64,000 nt of DNA from Peribacillus psychrosaccharolyticus ATCC 23296 (GCF_000305495.1 NZ_AJTN02000265.1:1-64000), one strand, 5' to 3'; shown: positions 8,159 through 17,300, counted from the stretch's first letter. Notes: generated by a model not told the origin, from the letters alone. Made by a program: numbers and translations.

Positions 8159-8179
8159 CTTAGACGGAGGAACGGATTT

Positions 8180-9982
8180 ATGTGTGGAATTGTTGGATAT
8201 ATCGGTAATACGGATGCAAAGGAAATTTTGTTAAAAGGATTGGAAAAGCTAGAATATAGAGGATACGATTCTGCAGGAATAGCAGTTGTAACTGAATCTG
8301 GTGTTCAAGTATTTAAGGAAAAAGGCCGGATTGCTGATCTTCGCAGTGTTGTAGATGAAACGGTTCTAGCTCACACGGGAATTGGCCATACTAGATGGGC
8401 AACTCATGGTGTGCCAAGCCATAACAATGCACATCCGCATCAGAGTACATCAGGTCGTTTGACGTTGGTGCATAATGGTGTAATCGAAAACTATTTAGGT
8501 CTTAAACGTGAGTATTTAGAGGACGTTACGTTCGTTAGTGATACAGATACTGAAATCATCGTTCAGCTAATTGAGAAGTTTGTTAATGACGGCCTTGAAG
8601 TTGAAGCGGCTTTCCGTAAAACGTTAATGCTGTTAAAAGGATCCTATGCACTCGCTTTATTGGATAATCAAAATGAAGATGTCATCTTCGTTGCTAAGAA
8701 TAAGAGTCCATTATTAGTAGGTGTCGGTTCTGATTTTAACGTAGTAGCTTCCGATGCGATGGCAATGATACAAGTGACTGATCAGTATCTGGAAATCATG
8801 GATAAAGAAATGGTTTTCGTTTCAAAAGAAAAGGTAACAATTAAAAACCTAGAAGGGGAAGAAATTCTCCGTGCACCATATACAGCTGAAATCGATGCTA
8901 GTGATATCGAAAAAGGCACATATCCGCATTATATGTTGAAAGAAATTGACGAACAGCCGCTGGTTATTCGTAAAATTGTTCAAGCGTATCAAAATGAGGA
9001 AGGCAAGCTGACTATTGATTATAATATTTCAGAAGCTGTTAGTGAAGCTGACCGCGTGTATATTGTTGCGTGCGGAACTAGTTACCATGCTGGTTTAATC
9101 GGTAAGCAGTTCATTGAAAAAATGGCTAAGATTCCAGTTGAGGTTCATGTGGCATCTGAATTTGTTTACAACATGCCGATACTTTCGGAAAAGCCGCTGT
9201 TCATCTTTATTTCTCAAAGTGGAGAAACTGCAGACAGCCGTGCCGTGCTTGTAGCGATTAAAGAACTTGGTTATAAATCATTAACAATTACGAACGTACA
9301 GGGTTCTACGCTTTCTCGAGAAGCAGACTTTACAATGCTGCTGCATGCAGGTCCAGAAATAGCTGTAGCATCTACAAAAGCATATACAGCTCAAATTGCT
9401 GTACTTGGTATCCTTGCTAACGTAGTTGCAGAATTCCGTGAGCAACAAGTTGATTTTGATTTAGTCAAAGAACTAGGGATTATCGCTACGGTTATGGAAG
9501 CGCTATGTGATTCAAAGGAACAGTTTGAGGAAATTGCTCGTGAGTATCTTGCTGTAACACGGAACTGTTTCTTTATCGGCCGCTCTCTTGATTATTATGT
9601 TGGCTTAGAAGGGGCACTAAAGCTTAAAGAGATCTCGTACATCCAAGCAGAAGGATTTGCTGGTGGAGAACTCAAACATGGTACAATTGCGCTGATTGAA
9701 GAAGGAACTCCAATTATTGCACTATCCACTCAAAACGAGGTAAACCTTAGCATACGAGGCAACGTAAAAGAAGTCGTAGCTCGTGGTGCGAATCCATGTA
9801 TTATTACCATGAAAGGTCTGGAAGAAGAAGACGATCGTTTTGTCATTCCAGAAGTTCATGAACTCTTATCACCTCTTGTCTCAGTAATACCGCTTCAATT
9901 GATTGCTTATTATGCAGCCCTGCAACGCGAATGTGACGTTGATAAGCCGCGTAACCTGGCAAAGAGTGTAACTGTCGAGTAA
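8180..9982 (+). CDS. glmS: Glutamine--fructose-6-phosphate aminotransferase GlmS
   Basis: Makes glucosamine-6-phosphate from fructose-6-phosphate and glutamine, the committed step to UDP-GlcNAc. The protein is 600 aa. The class II glutaminase domain begins MCGIVGYIG (Cys2 is the nucleophile after Met removal) and contains GHTRWATHG and HNGVIEN. Two SIS isomerase domains follow ([16 protein letters not shown], and the C-terminal [11 protein letters not shown]). The frame is open upstream to 7979, but that part is the ribozyme; ACGGAGGAACG precedes the ATG at 8180. Expression is expected to be ribozyme-controlled. Confidence 0.98.
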   Translation: MCGIVGYIGNTDAKEILLKGLEKLEYRGYDSAGIAVVTESGVQVFKEKGRIADLRSVVDETVLAHTGIGHTRWATHGVPSHNNAHPHQSTSGRLTLVHNGVIENYLGLKREYLEDVTFVSDTDTEIIVQLIEKFVNDGLEVEAAFRKTLMLLKGSYALALLDNQNEDVIFVAKNKSPLLVGVGSDFNVVASDAMAMIQVTDQYLEIMDKEMVFVSKEKVTIKNLEGEEILRAPYTAEIDASDIEKGTYPHYMLKEIDEQPLVIRKIVQAYQNEEGKLTIDYNISEAVSEADRVYIVACGTSYHAGLIGKQFIEKMAKIPVEVHVASEFVYNMPILSEKPLFIFISQSGETADSRAVLVAIKELGYKSLTITNVQGSTLSREADFTMLLHAGPEIAVASTKAYTAQIAVLGILANVVAEFREQQVDFDLVKELGIIATVMEALCDSKEQFEEIAREYLAVTRNCFFIGRSLDYYVGLEGALKLKEISYIQAEGFAGGELKHGTIALIEEGTPIIALSTQNEVNLSIRGNVKEVVARGANPCIITMKGLEEEDDRFVIPEVHELLSPLVSVIPLQLIAYYAALQRECDVDKPRNLAKSVTVE

Positions 9983-10001
9983 GAACTATATAAAAGAGAA
10001 C

Positions 10002-10046
10002 AACCGGAATTTCCTATTCTATTAAGTAGGGGATTTCGGTTTTTCT
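10002..10046 (+). terminator. Terminator after glmS
   Basis: AACCGGAATTTCCTA pairs imperfectly with TAGGGGATTTCGGTT, followed by TTTTCTT. Confidence 0.85.
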
Positions 10047-10154
10047 TATATCTAAAAGTTCCATTTTCTTGAATAATACGTAATAAAGGAGTGGGATTAT
10101 GTATGTTAAACTATAAAGAGATGAAAGAAAAAAATAGGGAAAAGGTGAATGATA

Positions 10155-10664
10155 ATGGATGTACGGTTTCCAATTGGGAGTTTACAAGTTCCTGAAAATG
10201 TTACAGTAGAAAGTATTCAAGGATGGCTACAGGAAATTGAATCTTACGTAATTAAATTAAGGGAAACGGTTAATTCACTAAGTGATGAGGAATTAAGCAA
10301 AACATATCGTGAAGGCAGCTGGACAGTTCGTCAGCTTGTTCATCATATTGCAGATTCTCAGCTGAACATGTATCAACGGTTGAAGCTAGCTTTAACTGAC
10401 GAGAATCCTACCGTACCAGCTTTTGACGAAGAAAAGTGGGCTGTTCAACCGGATACAAAACTTCCAATAGAAAGTTCTATTAAAATGCTGGAAGGTTTAA
10501 ATGAGCGTATTGTTGCTTTAGGATACAGTTTAACTGAAGCGCAATTAGAGCGAACTTTTACTCATCAGGTAAATGGCGAAGTAACAGTTGCAAAAAAATT
10601 TGCGAAATTAGCTTGGCACGAAGAGCATCACTTAGCTCATATAAAAATCGCATTATCAAACTAA
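10155..10664 (+). CDS. bstA: DinB/YfiT-family metal-dependent protein (BstA-like thiol transferase)
   Basis: 169 aa, a DinB_2-type four-helix protein. Three histidines are in the family positions: H-H in VRQLVHHIADSQ (about residue 60) and HxxH in WHEEHHLAHIKIAL near the C-terminus; they bind a divalent metal. The closest family by pattern is B. subtilis YfiT/BstA, which transfers bacillithiol to electrophiles; substrate is inferred only. An ATG lies 6 nt upstream (10149), but AAAGGTG at 10141-10147 fits the ATG at 10155. It is transcribed alone between two terminators. Confidence 0.8.
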   Translation: MDVRFPIGSLQVPENVTVESIQGWLQEIESYVIKLRETVNSLSDEELSKTYREGSWTVRQLVHHIADSQLNMYQRLKLALTDENPTVPAFDEEKWAVQPDTKLPIESSIKMLEGLNERIVALGYSLTEAQLERTFTHQVNGEVTVAKKFAKLAWHEEHHLAHIKIALSN

Positions 10665-10678
10665 TAATATGCATGTAG

Positions 10679-10708
10679 TGGCCTATCGAAATTGGATAGA
10701 CCATTTTT
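10679..10708 (+). terminator. Terminator after the DinB-family gene
   Basis: TGGCCTATC pairs with GATAGACCA (one mismatch), followed by TTTTTAA. Confidence 0.75.
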
Positions 10709-11152
10709 AAACGTAAGGAATAAAAAGAGGAATAGTACTTAACTACAGGAACATAAACTAATTGATAACTCTGTTACGTTCAATATCATTTTGAAACAAG
10801 AAAGTACGATAGGCCTCAAGTATCGTACAATCGGCAGACGTTAATAATGGAGAATGACAATAGGCTTTCACTTATTGTCTTTTTTAGTGTAAATGAGAAA
10901 TGTTTAAGTGTAAGAGAATCATTGAATACATTAAGGCTTGCTATTGTTGAAGATAAAGGAATAAAGTGTTAATATAAGTAGCTAATTGTTATATTATAGA
11001 AACTATTATTTTGGGAGGTTGTTACATTAAGTTACTAATATTGAAACCAAGTTCACAAGATCATGCATAAAGCTTGTATAAATAAAGGTCTTTTACACGC
11101 ATAGGGGAAAGAGAGTAAATACTACTATAGAAACAGAATTGATGGAGGATTT
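10709..11152 (+). other. 444-nt intergenic region with two hairpins and a promoter
   Basis: No convincing ORF is seen on either strand. It holds the perfect dyad GTACGATA/TATCGTAC (10804-10811 with 10821-10828) and then a terminator-like hairpin GACAATA/TATTGTC with six T (10856-10885). A good SigA promoter follows (TTGAAG 10947-10952, 17 nt, TATAAT-like TAATAT 10970-10975), and then a leader of about 170 nt to the MFS gene. The first half could encode a small RNA ending at 10885. Confidence 0.45.
10856..10885 (+). terminator. Orphan intrinsic terminator in intergenic region
   Basis: GACAATA, 10-nt loop, TATTGTC, TTTTTT. No coding gene lies within 190 nt upstream, so it may end a small RNA or a read-through transcript. 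Confidence 0.6.
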
Positions 11153-12553
11153 ATGAGTAATTTATATGAAAAGCGCAATCAAATTGTGCTTCCATTTTTA
11201 ATCGCGGCTTTTTTCGGTCTATTTAATGAAACAGCTTTAAATATGGCGTTTGTTGAGATTGCTAAAGACTTTGGAATTGAACCATCAACCGTACAATGGC
11301 TTACAACTGGCTATTTATTAGTACTGGGTATTTTTGTTCCCGTTTCGTCTTTCTTAATGCAGCGCTTTACAACACGCCAGTTATTCGCAGCTTCCCTAAC
11401 CTTATCAGTGATTGGAACGTTTATTGCAGCTATTGCACCAAACTTTTCTGTATTGATGATTGCCCGGGTTGTGCAGGCACTTGGTACTGCTATTGTTTTA
11501 CCTCTCATGACAACCGTTGTTTTACTCGTTTATCCCGCTGCAAAACGAGGAGCTGCAATGGGGAAAATCGGTTTAGTTATTGTATTTGCACCAGCGATAG
11601 GGCCAACACTTTCGGGAATTATTTTAGAGCAGCTTTCATGGCACTTTATCTTTTGGGTGACTGTACCATTCCTGATGATTGCCTTATTCGTTGGTATGCG
11701 TTTTATTGAAAACGTGAGTGAAGTACGTCCGACCAAGCTTGATGTCATCTCTTTTTTACTTTCGTCAATTGGTTTTGGCGGCGTCGTGTACGGCTTCAGT
11801 ATTTCAGGTGAACGAGGGACATTTTTAACAACAGAAGTATATATTGCTGTAGGGATTGGTCTTGCCGCACTTATAATCTTTATCATTCGTCAACTTAAAT
11901 TGGAAACACCAATGTTAAATGTCCGTGTCTTTAAATATCCTATGTTCACTTTAGGTGTTGTCATCATCTTGGCGGTTATGATGACGTTATTGTCTGTCAT
12001 GGTGTTACTGCCAATTTATTTGCAAAATGCGCTGATACTGGCTCCAATGGCCGCTGGCTTACTTTTGCTTCCAGGTGGTGTGGTCAATGCCTTAATGTCC
12101 GTTGTGGCTGGAAATTTATTTGATAAATTCGGGCCAAAATGGATGGTATTAAGCGGAATGCTGCTGGCCATTATCAGTTTACTCTTTTTACGTATGGTTG
12201 ATCTGAATACATCAAGTATCTATATTATAATCATGCATGTTATTTTGCTGATTGGAATTTCATTTATTATGATGCCTGCTCAAACGAACGGGTTAAATGA
12301 GTTACCACGTGAGTTATATACAGATGGTTCAGCGGTTATGAATACCTTACAACAAGTAGCCGGTGCAATTGGTACAGCGGTGGCGGTTACCATTATGTCC
12401 ATTACACAAAAAGGCTATGACAATCCTGTTGTTGGGTTAGTTGAAGGGGTACAAAATTCAATTTTATTTGGATTGATTATCTCAATTATCGCTTTTATCG
12501 TGTCACTTTTCTTAAAGCGTGTCGGTACAGAGCAAGGAAAACAACCAAACTAA
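11153..12553 (+). CDS. MFS multidrug exporter, DHA2 / EmrB-QacA family
   Basis: 466-aa polytopic membrane protein with about 14 predicted helices and no signal peptide. FNETALNMAFVEIAKDFG in the first helix and QWLTTGYLLVLG in the second are typical of DHA2 drug:H+ antiporters (LmrB/EmrB-like). RVVQALGTAIVLPLMTTVV resembles the family motif around helix 4 or 5, and AIGPTLSGII is the motif C region. Substrate cannot be predicted. It is preceded by GATGGAGGATTT and a promoter at 10947-10975, and followed by its own terminator, so it is monocistronic. Confidence 0.88.
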   Translation: MSNLYEKRNQIVLPFLIAAFFGLFNETALNMAFVEIAKDFGIEPSTVQWLTTGYLLVLGIFVPVSSFLMQRFTTRQLFAASLTLSVIGTFIAAIAPNFSVLMIARVVQALGTAIVLPLMTTVVLLVYPAAKRGAAMGKIGLVIVFAPAIGPTLSGIILEQLSWHFIFWVTVPFLMIALFVGMRFIENVSEVRPTKLDVISFLLSSIGFGGVVYGFSISGERGTFLTTEVYIAVGIGLAALIIFIIRQLKLETPMLNVRVFKYPMFTLGVVIILAVMMTLLSVMVLLPIYLQNALILAPMAAGLLLLPGGVVNALMSVVAGNLFDKFGPKWMVLSGMLLAIISLLFLRMVDLNTSSIYIIIMHVILLIGISFIMMPAQTNGLNELPRELYTDGSAVMNTLQQVAGAIGTAVAVTIMSITQKGYDNPVVGLVEGVQNSILFGLIISIIAFIVSLFLKRVGTEQGKQPN

Positions 12554-12562
12554 GCATCAAAG

Positions 12563-12600
12563 AGACTCCAAAACATGTACACATGTTCTGGAGTCTTTTT
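12563..12600 (+). terminator. Terminator after the MFS gene
   Basis: AGACTCCAAAACATGT pairs with ACATGTTCTGGAGTCT (one mismatch), followed by TTTTT. Confidence 0.92.
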
Positions 12601-12688
12601 GATGTCTAAACTAAAAGAACTGTGAGACACGCCCCTAATAGAAGATTACTTTAATTTAGATAATAATATCCTTAATTGGATAATCGGG

Positions 12689-12718
12689 TTGGAAATACAG
12701 AAAGAGTCAGTATATAAT
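12689..12718 (+). promoter_or_regulatory. SigA promoter for the yclNOP operon
   Basis: TTGGAA (12689-12694), 18-nt spacer, TATAAT (12713-12718). A Fur box lies immediately downstream. Confidence 0.65.
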
Positions 12719-12733
12719 GAATCTTGTATGTAA

Positions 12734-12748
12734 TGATAATCATTTTCA
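12734..12748 (+). promoter_or_regulatory. Fur box upstream of yclN
   Basis: TGATAATCATTTTCA matches the 7-1-7 Fur consensus TGATAATNATTATCA with one mismatch. It sits just after the -10 element. A partial second copy (GAGAATCATTATA) follows within 10 nt. Iron repression is inferred. Confidence 0.85.
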
Positions 12749-12798
12749 ATAAGAGAATCATTATAAATATAGAAAATAGAATAAATGGGGATTACGAA

Positions 12799-13752
12799 AT
12801 GAGATTATGGATGTTAGTGGTTGCCGCTGTTATCTTATCTTTCGTCTCACTGTTTATAGGAGCCATAGATATTAAGCCAACTGATTTATTGGATTTCCAA
12901 TCAGATGAAGTTCAAATTTTTCTGGTAAGTCGTTTACCACGATTAATGGCTATTATCTTAGCTGGTGCAGGTATGAGTATTGCCGGTTTGATTATGCAAT
13001 CGTTGAGCCGCAATAAATTTGTATCTCCTACAACAGCAGGTACGTTAGATGCGGCAAAATTAGGTATTGTTATTGCAATGATTTTTTTCACGAATGTAAC
13101 GTACATGCAGAAAATTATTTTTGGTTTTGCTTTTGCCTTAATCGGAACGTTTATCTTTATGCGTCTATTAGAACGCATTAAATTCAAAGATGTTATTTTC
13201 GTACCACTAATCGGTATTATGTACGGAAATATCATTTCATCAGTGACAACCTTCTTAGGCTATGAAGCAGATATATTACAAAACGTGAGTGCATTCTTCC
13301 TAGGCAGCTTCACGTTAGTTGTTTCAGGGCGCTATGAGTTACTTTATGTAGCAGTACCAGCAATCATTCTTGCTTATATTTTTGCAAATAAGTTCATGGT
13401 TGCAGGGATGGGCGAGGATTTTGCGAAGAACCTAGGTTTGAGTTATAAAACGGTATTGAATATCGGCCTCGTTTTAATCGCAGTTATTTCAACGACAGTT
13501 GTTTTAACAGTAGGCGTTATCCCATTCTTAGGATTGATTGTTCCTAATATCGTGTCGCTGTATCTAGGGGATAATTTACGTAAAACAATTCCTCATACTA
13601 TTGTGCTTGGTGCCGTATTCCTCCTTGTGTGTGATATTCTGAGCCGTATTGTTGTAGCTCCATATGAAATTCCGGTTAATACAACGGTAGCGGTTATCGG
13701 TAGTGCAATCTTCTTAATCATGTTACTTAGGGGGAAAGCATATGCAAAGTAG
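12799..13752 (+). CDS. yclN: Siderophore ABC transporter permease YclN (FecCD family)
   Basis: Membrane permease of a petrobactin-type ferric-siderophore importer. The protein is 317 aa with about nine helices. GLIMQSLSRNKFVSPTTAGTLDAAKLG near the start and GVIPFLGLIVPNIVSLYLGDNLR near the end are FecCD signatures; the second contacts the ATPase. The pattern closely resembles B. subtilis YclN. The frame is open from 12724, but the extra 25 residues lie on the Fur box; ATGGGGATTACGA precedes the ATG at 12799. It overlaps yclO by 11 nt. Confidence 0.92.
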   Translation: MRLWMLVVAAVILSFVSLFIGAIDIKPTDLLDFQSDEVQIFLVSRLPRLMAIILAGAGMSIAGLIMQSLSRNKFVSPTTAGTLDAAKLGIVIAMIFFTNVTYMQKIIFGFAFALIGTFIFMRLLERIKFKDVIFVPLIGIMYGNIISSVTTFLGYEADILQNVSAFFLGSFTLVVSGRYELLYVAVPAIILAYIFANKFMVAGMGEDFAKNLGLSYKTVLNIGLVLIAVISTTVVLTVGVIPFLGLIVPNIVSLYLGDNLRKTIPHTIVLGAVFLLVCDILSRIVVAPYEIPVNTTVAVIGSAIFLIMLLRGKAYAK

Positions 13753-14713
13753 TGTGAAGAAGCATAATACAATAAAAATCTTAATTTTAGCAGTTATTGC
13801 GATTCTTTCAATTATTGGCTTCTTGTTTTACAACATTCAAGGCGGCTTTAGCTATGCCTTTCCGAAACGTGTAGTACGAGTTTGTGCGATGGTTATTACA
13901 GGAGTTGCGATTGCTTATGCGACAGTTATGTTTCAAACGGTAACACGTAACCGAATTTTAACACCATCCATTATTGGTGTAGATTCGATGTATGAAGTAG
14001 TCCAAACGGTGCTTTATTTCTTCTTAGGATCAGCATCAGTATTCGTTGTTGACCGTTATGTAAACTTTGGTACAGCAATAGTGGTGATGGTTATCTTCGC
14101 ATTACTATTGTATCGTTTTTTATTCCGTGCAGATAAGTATCCAATTTTCCTTCTGCTATTGGCTGGGATGATTATCGGTACATTGCTAGGAAGCTTAGTG
14201 ACATTTTTACAAGTCATCATCGATCCAATAGAATATTTAAGTCTTCAAAGTCGTTTATTTGCAAGCTTTACCAATGTGAAATCTGAACTTGTTGGGATTT
14301 CCGCAATTATTTTACTTGCTTGCTTCATTTATGGTAGTCGAATGATGCGTGATTTAGATGTTATGAATTTAGGTCGTGAAACTGCGATTAACTTAGGTGT
14401 GAATTACGATAAAATCGTGTTGAATGTACTTGTTTTGGCATCGATTTTACTGGCAACATCAACAGCCCTAGTGGGTCCGATTACCTTCTTAGGACTAATC
14501 GTATCGAACCTGGCTTATCAATTTTTAGTTACATACAAGCATTCTGTTCTAATCCTGGGAGCAAGTTTAATTAGTATCATTGCACTTGTTGGTGGTCAGT
14601 TCCTTGTACAGCACGTATTCCATTTAAATACGACACTTAGTGTTATTATCAACTTTATCGGTGGACTATACTTCATTTACTTATTACTTAAAGAAAGTAG
14701 GGCAGCAGGATGA
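13742..14713 (+). CDS. yclO: Siderophore ABC transporter permease YclO (FecCD family)
   Basis: Second permease subunit, 323 aa. FQTVTRNRILTPSIIGVDSMYE in the N-terminal third and ALVGPITFLGLIVSNLAYQFL before the last helices are the FecCD family blocks. The C-terminus LNTTLSVIINFIGGLYFIYLLLKE matches YclO. Translation is coupled to yclN (11-nt overlap) and to yclP (4-nt overlap at 14710-14713). Confidence 0.92.
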   Translation: MQSSVKKHNTIKILILAVIAILSIIGFLFYNIQGGFSYAFPKRVVRVCAMVITGVAIAYATVMFQTVTRNRILTPSIIGVDSMYEVVQTVLYFFLGSASVFVVDRYVNFGTAIVVMVIFALLLYRFLFRADKYPIFLLLLAGMIIGTLLGSLVTFLQVIIDPIEYLSLQSRLFASFTNVKSELVGISAIILLACFIYGSRMMRDLDVMNLGRETAINLGVNYDKIVLNVLVLASILLATSTALVGPITFLGLIVSNLAYQFLVTYKHSVLILGASLISIIALVGGQFLVQHVFHLNTTLSVIINFIGGLYFIYLLLKESRAAG

Positions 14714-15474
14714 TTGAAATTAAAGGATTAACAAAGTTTTTTGGTAAAAAACCTGTTGTAGAAGATGTGTCAGTGAAGATTGAAACGGGGAAAATCACGT
14801 CATTTATCGGGCCAAATGGTGCTGGTAAATCGACATTATTATCAATGGTTAGTCGCTTACTAGATTCAGATACTGGTGAAGTGTTATTAGACAATAACAA
14901 TGTGAAAAAGATGAAGTCTCAAGATTTCGCAAAACGTGTGGCAATCTTGAAGCAATCAAACTTTATTAACGTGCGTCTAACGATTCGTGAACTTGTGGCA
15001 TTTGGTCGTTACCCTTATTCAAAGGGACGTTTAACAAAAGAAGATAATGCTAAAGTAGACGAAGCTTTATCGTATATGAATTTAATCGATATGCAGGATA
15101 AATTTTTAGATGAATTATCTGGTGGACAAAAGCAACGTGCGTTTATTTCAATGGTGATTGCGCAAGATACCGAATATATTCTATTGGATGAACCGTTGAA
15201 TAATCTAGATATGAAGCACTCTGTTCAAATCATGAAAATATTACGTAAGCTCGTTGATGAGTTAGGTAAGACGGTTGTTATTGTATTGCACGATATTAAC
15301 TTTGCCTCTGTTTATTCAGATCGCATCGTTGCGCTTAAAGATGGTCGTCTCATAAAAGACGGCTTAACGAGTGAAATCATTAACTCGGAATCGCTTCGTG
15401 ACGTGTATGATATGCACATCCCGGTTCAAGAGCAAGATGGATGCCGAATCTGTGTTTATTTCCAGTCACAATAA
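14710..15474 (+). CDS. yclP: Siderophore ABC transporter ATP-binding protein YclP
   Basis: 254-aa ATPase energising the importer at the inner face of the membrane. Walker A is GPNGAGKST (about residue 34), the signature is LSGGQKQR, Walker B is YILLDEP, and the H-loop is VLHDI. The ATG overlaps the yclO stop, so synthesis is coupled. Family precedent (yclNOPQ, fpbNOPQ in B. subtilis) suggests petrobactin and its precursors as cargo, but this is inference. Confidence 0.93.
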   Translation: MIEIKGLTKFFGKKPVVEDVSVKIETGKITSFIGPNGAGKSTLLSMVSRLLDSDTGEVLLDNNNVKKMKSQDFAKRVAILKQSNFINVRLTIRELVAFGRYPYSKGRLTKEDNAKVDEALSYMNLIDMQDKFLDELSGGQKQRAFISMVIAQDTEYILLDEPLNNLDMKHSVQIMKILRKLVDELGKTVVIVLHDINFASVYSDRIVALKDGRLIKDGLTSEIINSESLRDVYDMHIPVQEQDGCRICVYFQSQ

Positions 15475-15492
15475 TTTTCTGGGAAAATTGTA

Positions 15493-15522
15493 TTGACAAT
15501 GGGAAAGAAAGTCAGCTAAGAT
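15493..15522 (+). promoter_or_regulatory. SigA promoter for yclQ
   Basis: TTGACA (15493-15498), 18-nt spacer, TAAGAT (15517-15522), in the 121-nt gap before yclQ. It gives the binding protein a separate transcript. Confidence 0.7.
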
Positions 15523-15541
15523 TGAGGTATCTAATTGATAA

Positions 15542-15559
15542 AGATAATCACTCTCAATT
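15542..15559 (+). promoter_or_regulatory. Degenerate Fur box before yclQ
   Basis: AGATAATCACTCTCAATT resembles the 7-1-7 Fur site with about three mismatches. It lies 20 nt downstream of the -10 element, a position suited to repression. Confidence 0.55.
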
Positions 15560-15595
15560 ACAAATGGTGTAAATTTCTAGGAGGAGAATTTGAAA

Positions 15596-16639
15596 ATGAA
15601 AAAGTGGGGTATTTTGGCTGCAACTGCAGCGTTGACTTTAATGTTGGGTGCTTGTGGTACGGACGAGACTAAGGAAAAATCTTCAGGTAAAACAGAGCAG
15701 ACTTCAACTGATAAAGAAACTTCAGCTGAATCAAATGCAGCATTCCCAATGACAGTTGAATCATTAACGGCAAGTAGTGAAGATCGTGAATCAGGAAGCT
15801 CAACTGTATTTGAAGATGTCACTTTCAAAGAACAACCTAAACGCATCGTAACATTAGATTACGGTTTCTTAGATACCCTTGACGCTTTAGGGGTTGAAGG
15901 GATCGTTGGAATTGCTGCTAATGGTGGTAAAGGGAATATGCCTGAACATTTAAAAGAAAAATACATAAATGATGACGTTACTGACGTTGGATCTTTAAAA
16001 GAACTAAATTTAGAAGCAATAGCCGCAGCTGAGCCAGATGCCATTTTCATTTCTGGTCGTCAAACTTCATACTATGAAGAGTTAAAAGAAATCACACCAA
16101 ATGTAGTTTTTATCGGTTCTGATAACACGGACTACATCGGTGGTGTTAAGGAATCAGTTGATTTAGCTGCTAAAATCTTTGACAAAGAAGATGAAGCTAA
16201 AGCATTGAATGATAACTTATCAGCTAAAGTAGCTGAAGTTAAAGAAAAAGCTGCTGGTTACGGAAACGCATTAGTAGCGATGTATAACGATAAGGCAATT
16301 TCTGGTTTTGATGATGGGAAAGAGTCTCGTTTCGCTTATGTATACAATGATTTCGGCTTCAAACCAGCAACAACTAATATCGAAACTGGATCGCACGGTT
16401 CTGACTTCTCTTATGAGTCAATCTTGAAAGTTGATCCAGAAGTATTATTAGTAATTGATCGTGGTGTTGAATCGGTTGACGTACTTAAGGGCCAAATTGA
16501 AAATGATATCATTAAGAAAACACGTGCTTACAAAGAAGACAAAATCGTCTATCTTGATGGAACAAATTGGTACTTCTCTTCTAACGGTATCACTACTGAA
16601 GTAGAAAAAATGCAAGAAATTCTAGATGAATTAAAATAA
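15596..16639 (+). CDS. yclQ: Siderophore-binding lipoprotein YclQ
   Basis: 347-aa periplasmic-binding-protein homologue anchored to the outer face of the membrane. The lipoprotein signal MKKWGILAATAALTLMLGAC has its lipobox Cys at residue 20. The FecB/TroA-like domain starts near KEQPKRIVTLDYGFLDTLDALG. A Ser/Thr/Glu-rich linker of about 40 residues precedes it. A TTG lies 6 nt upstream (15590), but AGGAGGAG is 9 nt from the ATG at 15596. It is separated from yclNOP by its own promoter and Fur-like site. Confidence 0.92.
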   Translation: MKKWGILAATAALTLMLGACGTDETKEKSSGKTEQTSTDKETSAESNAAFPMTVESLTASSEDRESGSSTVFEDVTFKEQPKRIVTLDYGFLDTLDALGVEGIVGIAANGGKGNMPEHLKEKYINDDVTDVGSLKELNLEAIAAAEPDAIFISGRQTSYYEELKEITPNVVFIGSDNTDYIGGVKESVDLAAKIFDKEDEAKALNDNLSAKVAEVKEKAAGYGNALVAMYNDKAISGFDDGKESRFAYVYNDFGFKPATTNIETGSHGSDFSYESILKVDPEVLLVIDRGVESVDVLKGQIENDIIKKTRAYKEDKIVYLDGTNWYFSSNGITTEVEKMQEILDELK

Positions 16640-16650
16640 TTCACATAAGG

Positions 16651-16681
16651 AGCATGTCTCAATTAGGGCATGCTTTTTTTA
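16651..16681 (+). terminator. Terminator after yclQ
   Basis: AGCATGTCT pairs with GGGCATGCT (9 bp with G-U pairs), followed by eight T. The next gene starts 17 nt later, so some read-through is likely. Confidence 0.8.
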
Positions 16682-16697
16682 TAAAAGGAGTATGTTT

Positions 16698-17024
16698 ATG
16701 TTTGTTCAAATGCGTCGGACTGTAGTAACAGAAGGTAATGCACATAAGGTTGTTGAGCGTTTTAAGAAAAATCCAGAAAGACCATCGAAAGTTGAACAAC
16801 GTGAAGGCTATATTGATCGCGAAGTGTTAGTGAAAAAAACACGTCGTGGCGATGAAGAAGTAATCGTATTGATTCGCTGGGAATCAGAAGAGGCTTGGAA
16901 AGCTTGGGAAAAGAGCCCAGAGCATATTGAAGGCCACAAAAAGAAAATCGCTGAACATGGCGGCAAACCACCAAAACCAGATTATGTTATTTCCTCTGAG
17001 GGCGGCGGCTATTACGTACAATAA
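16698..17024 (+). CDS. hmoA: Heme-degrading monooxygenase HmoA-like (ABM domain)
   Basis: 108-aa dimeric ferredoxin-like (ABM) protein of the IsdG/HmoA group, which opens heme to release iron in the cytosol. RRGDEEVIVLIRWESEEAWKAWEKS and HIEGHKKK, with the presumed heme-ligand His, match B. subtilis HmoA, as does the length. Two ATGs occur (16692, 16698); AAAGGAG is 7 nt from the second. It lies just downstream of yclQ, so it is likely iron-responsive by read-through, though no Fur box was seen directly before it. Confidence 0.85.
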   Translation: MFVQMRRTVVTEGNAHKVVERFKKNPERPSKVEQREGYIDREVLVKKTRRGDEEVIVLIRWESEEAWKAWEKSPEHIEGHKKKIAEHGGKPPKPDYVISSEGGGYYVQ

Positions 17025-17051
17025 GCGAAGTATGTTGACGTAGGATATCGG

Positions 17052-17082
17052 AAAAAACACCTCCAATGGAGGTGTTTTTTCT
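17052..17082 (+). terminator. Terminator after hmoA
   Basis: AAAAACACCTCC, AAT loop, GGAGGTGTTTTTT; a perfect strong intrinsic terminator. Confidence 0.95.
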
Positions 17083-17264
17083 TATATAAAGCAGGCTGGC
17101 ATTCAAGGTCATCAATGCAAAAGGTTAGGTGCCTTCACCGTCTACTCGTTGCTACGCAGCCTATTCATTCATATGATTATACGGAATTTCTGTTTTGAAG
17201 AGCTGTACTGGATTTTTCAAAATAGAAGCGCTTATTCGAATAATCCTCAAAACCAATTGGGGAA

Positions 17265-17300
17265 TAAATAAGAAAGAATCCATTTTAAAAATGGATTCAT
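17265..17300 (-). terminator. Terminator of the SDR gene (minus strand)
   Basis: GAATCCATTT/AAATGGATTC (10 bp, 3-nt loop). On the minus strand it is followed by TTTCTTATTTATT. Confidence 0.75.

Noticed and set aside
7979-8179. Longer N-terminus for GlmS starting inside the ribozyme
   Set aside because: The bases are the conserved glmS ribozyme, and GlmS must begin with Met-Cys for catalysis.
17083-17264. Possible gene remnant or cre site between hmoA and the SDR gene
   Set aside because: Segments such as GAAGCGCTTATTCG look vaguely like a cre site but miss key positions, and no frame with coding character was found.
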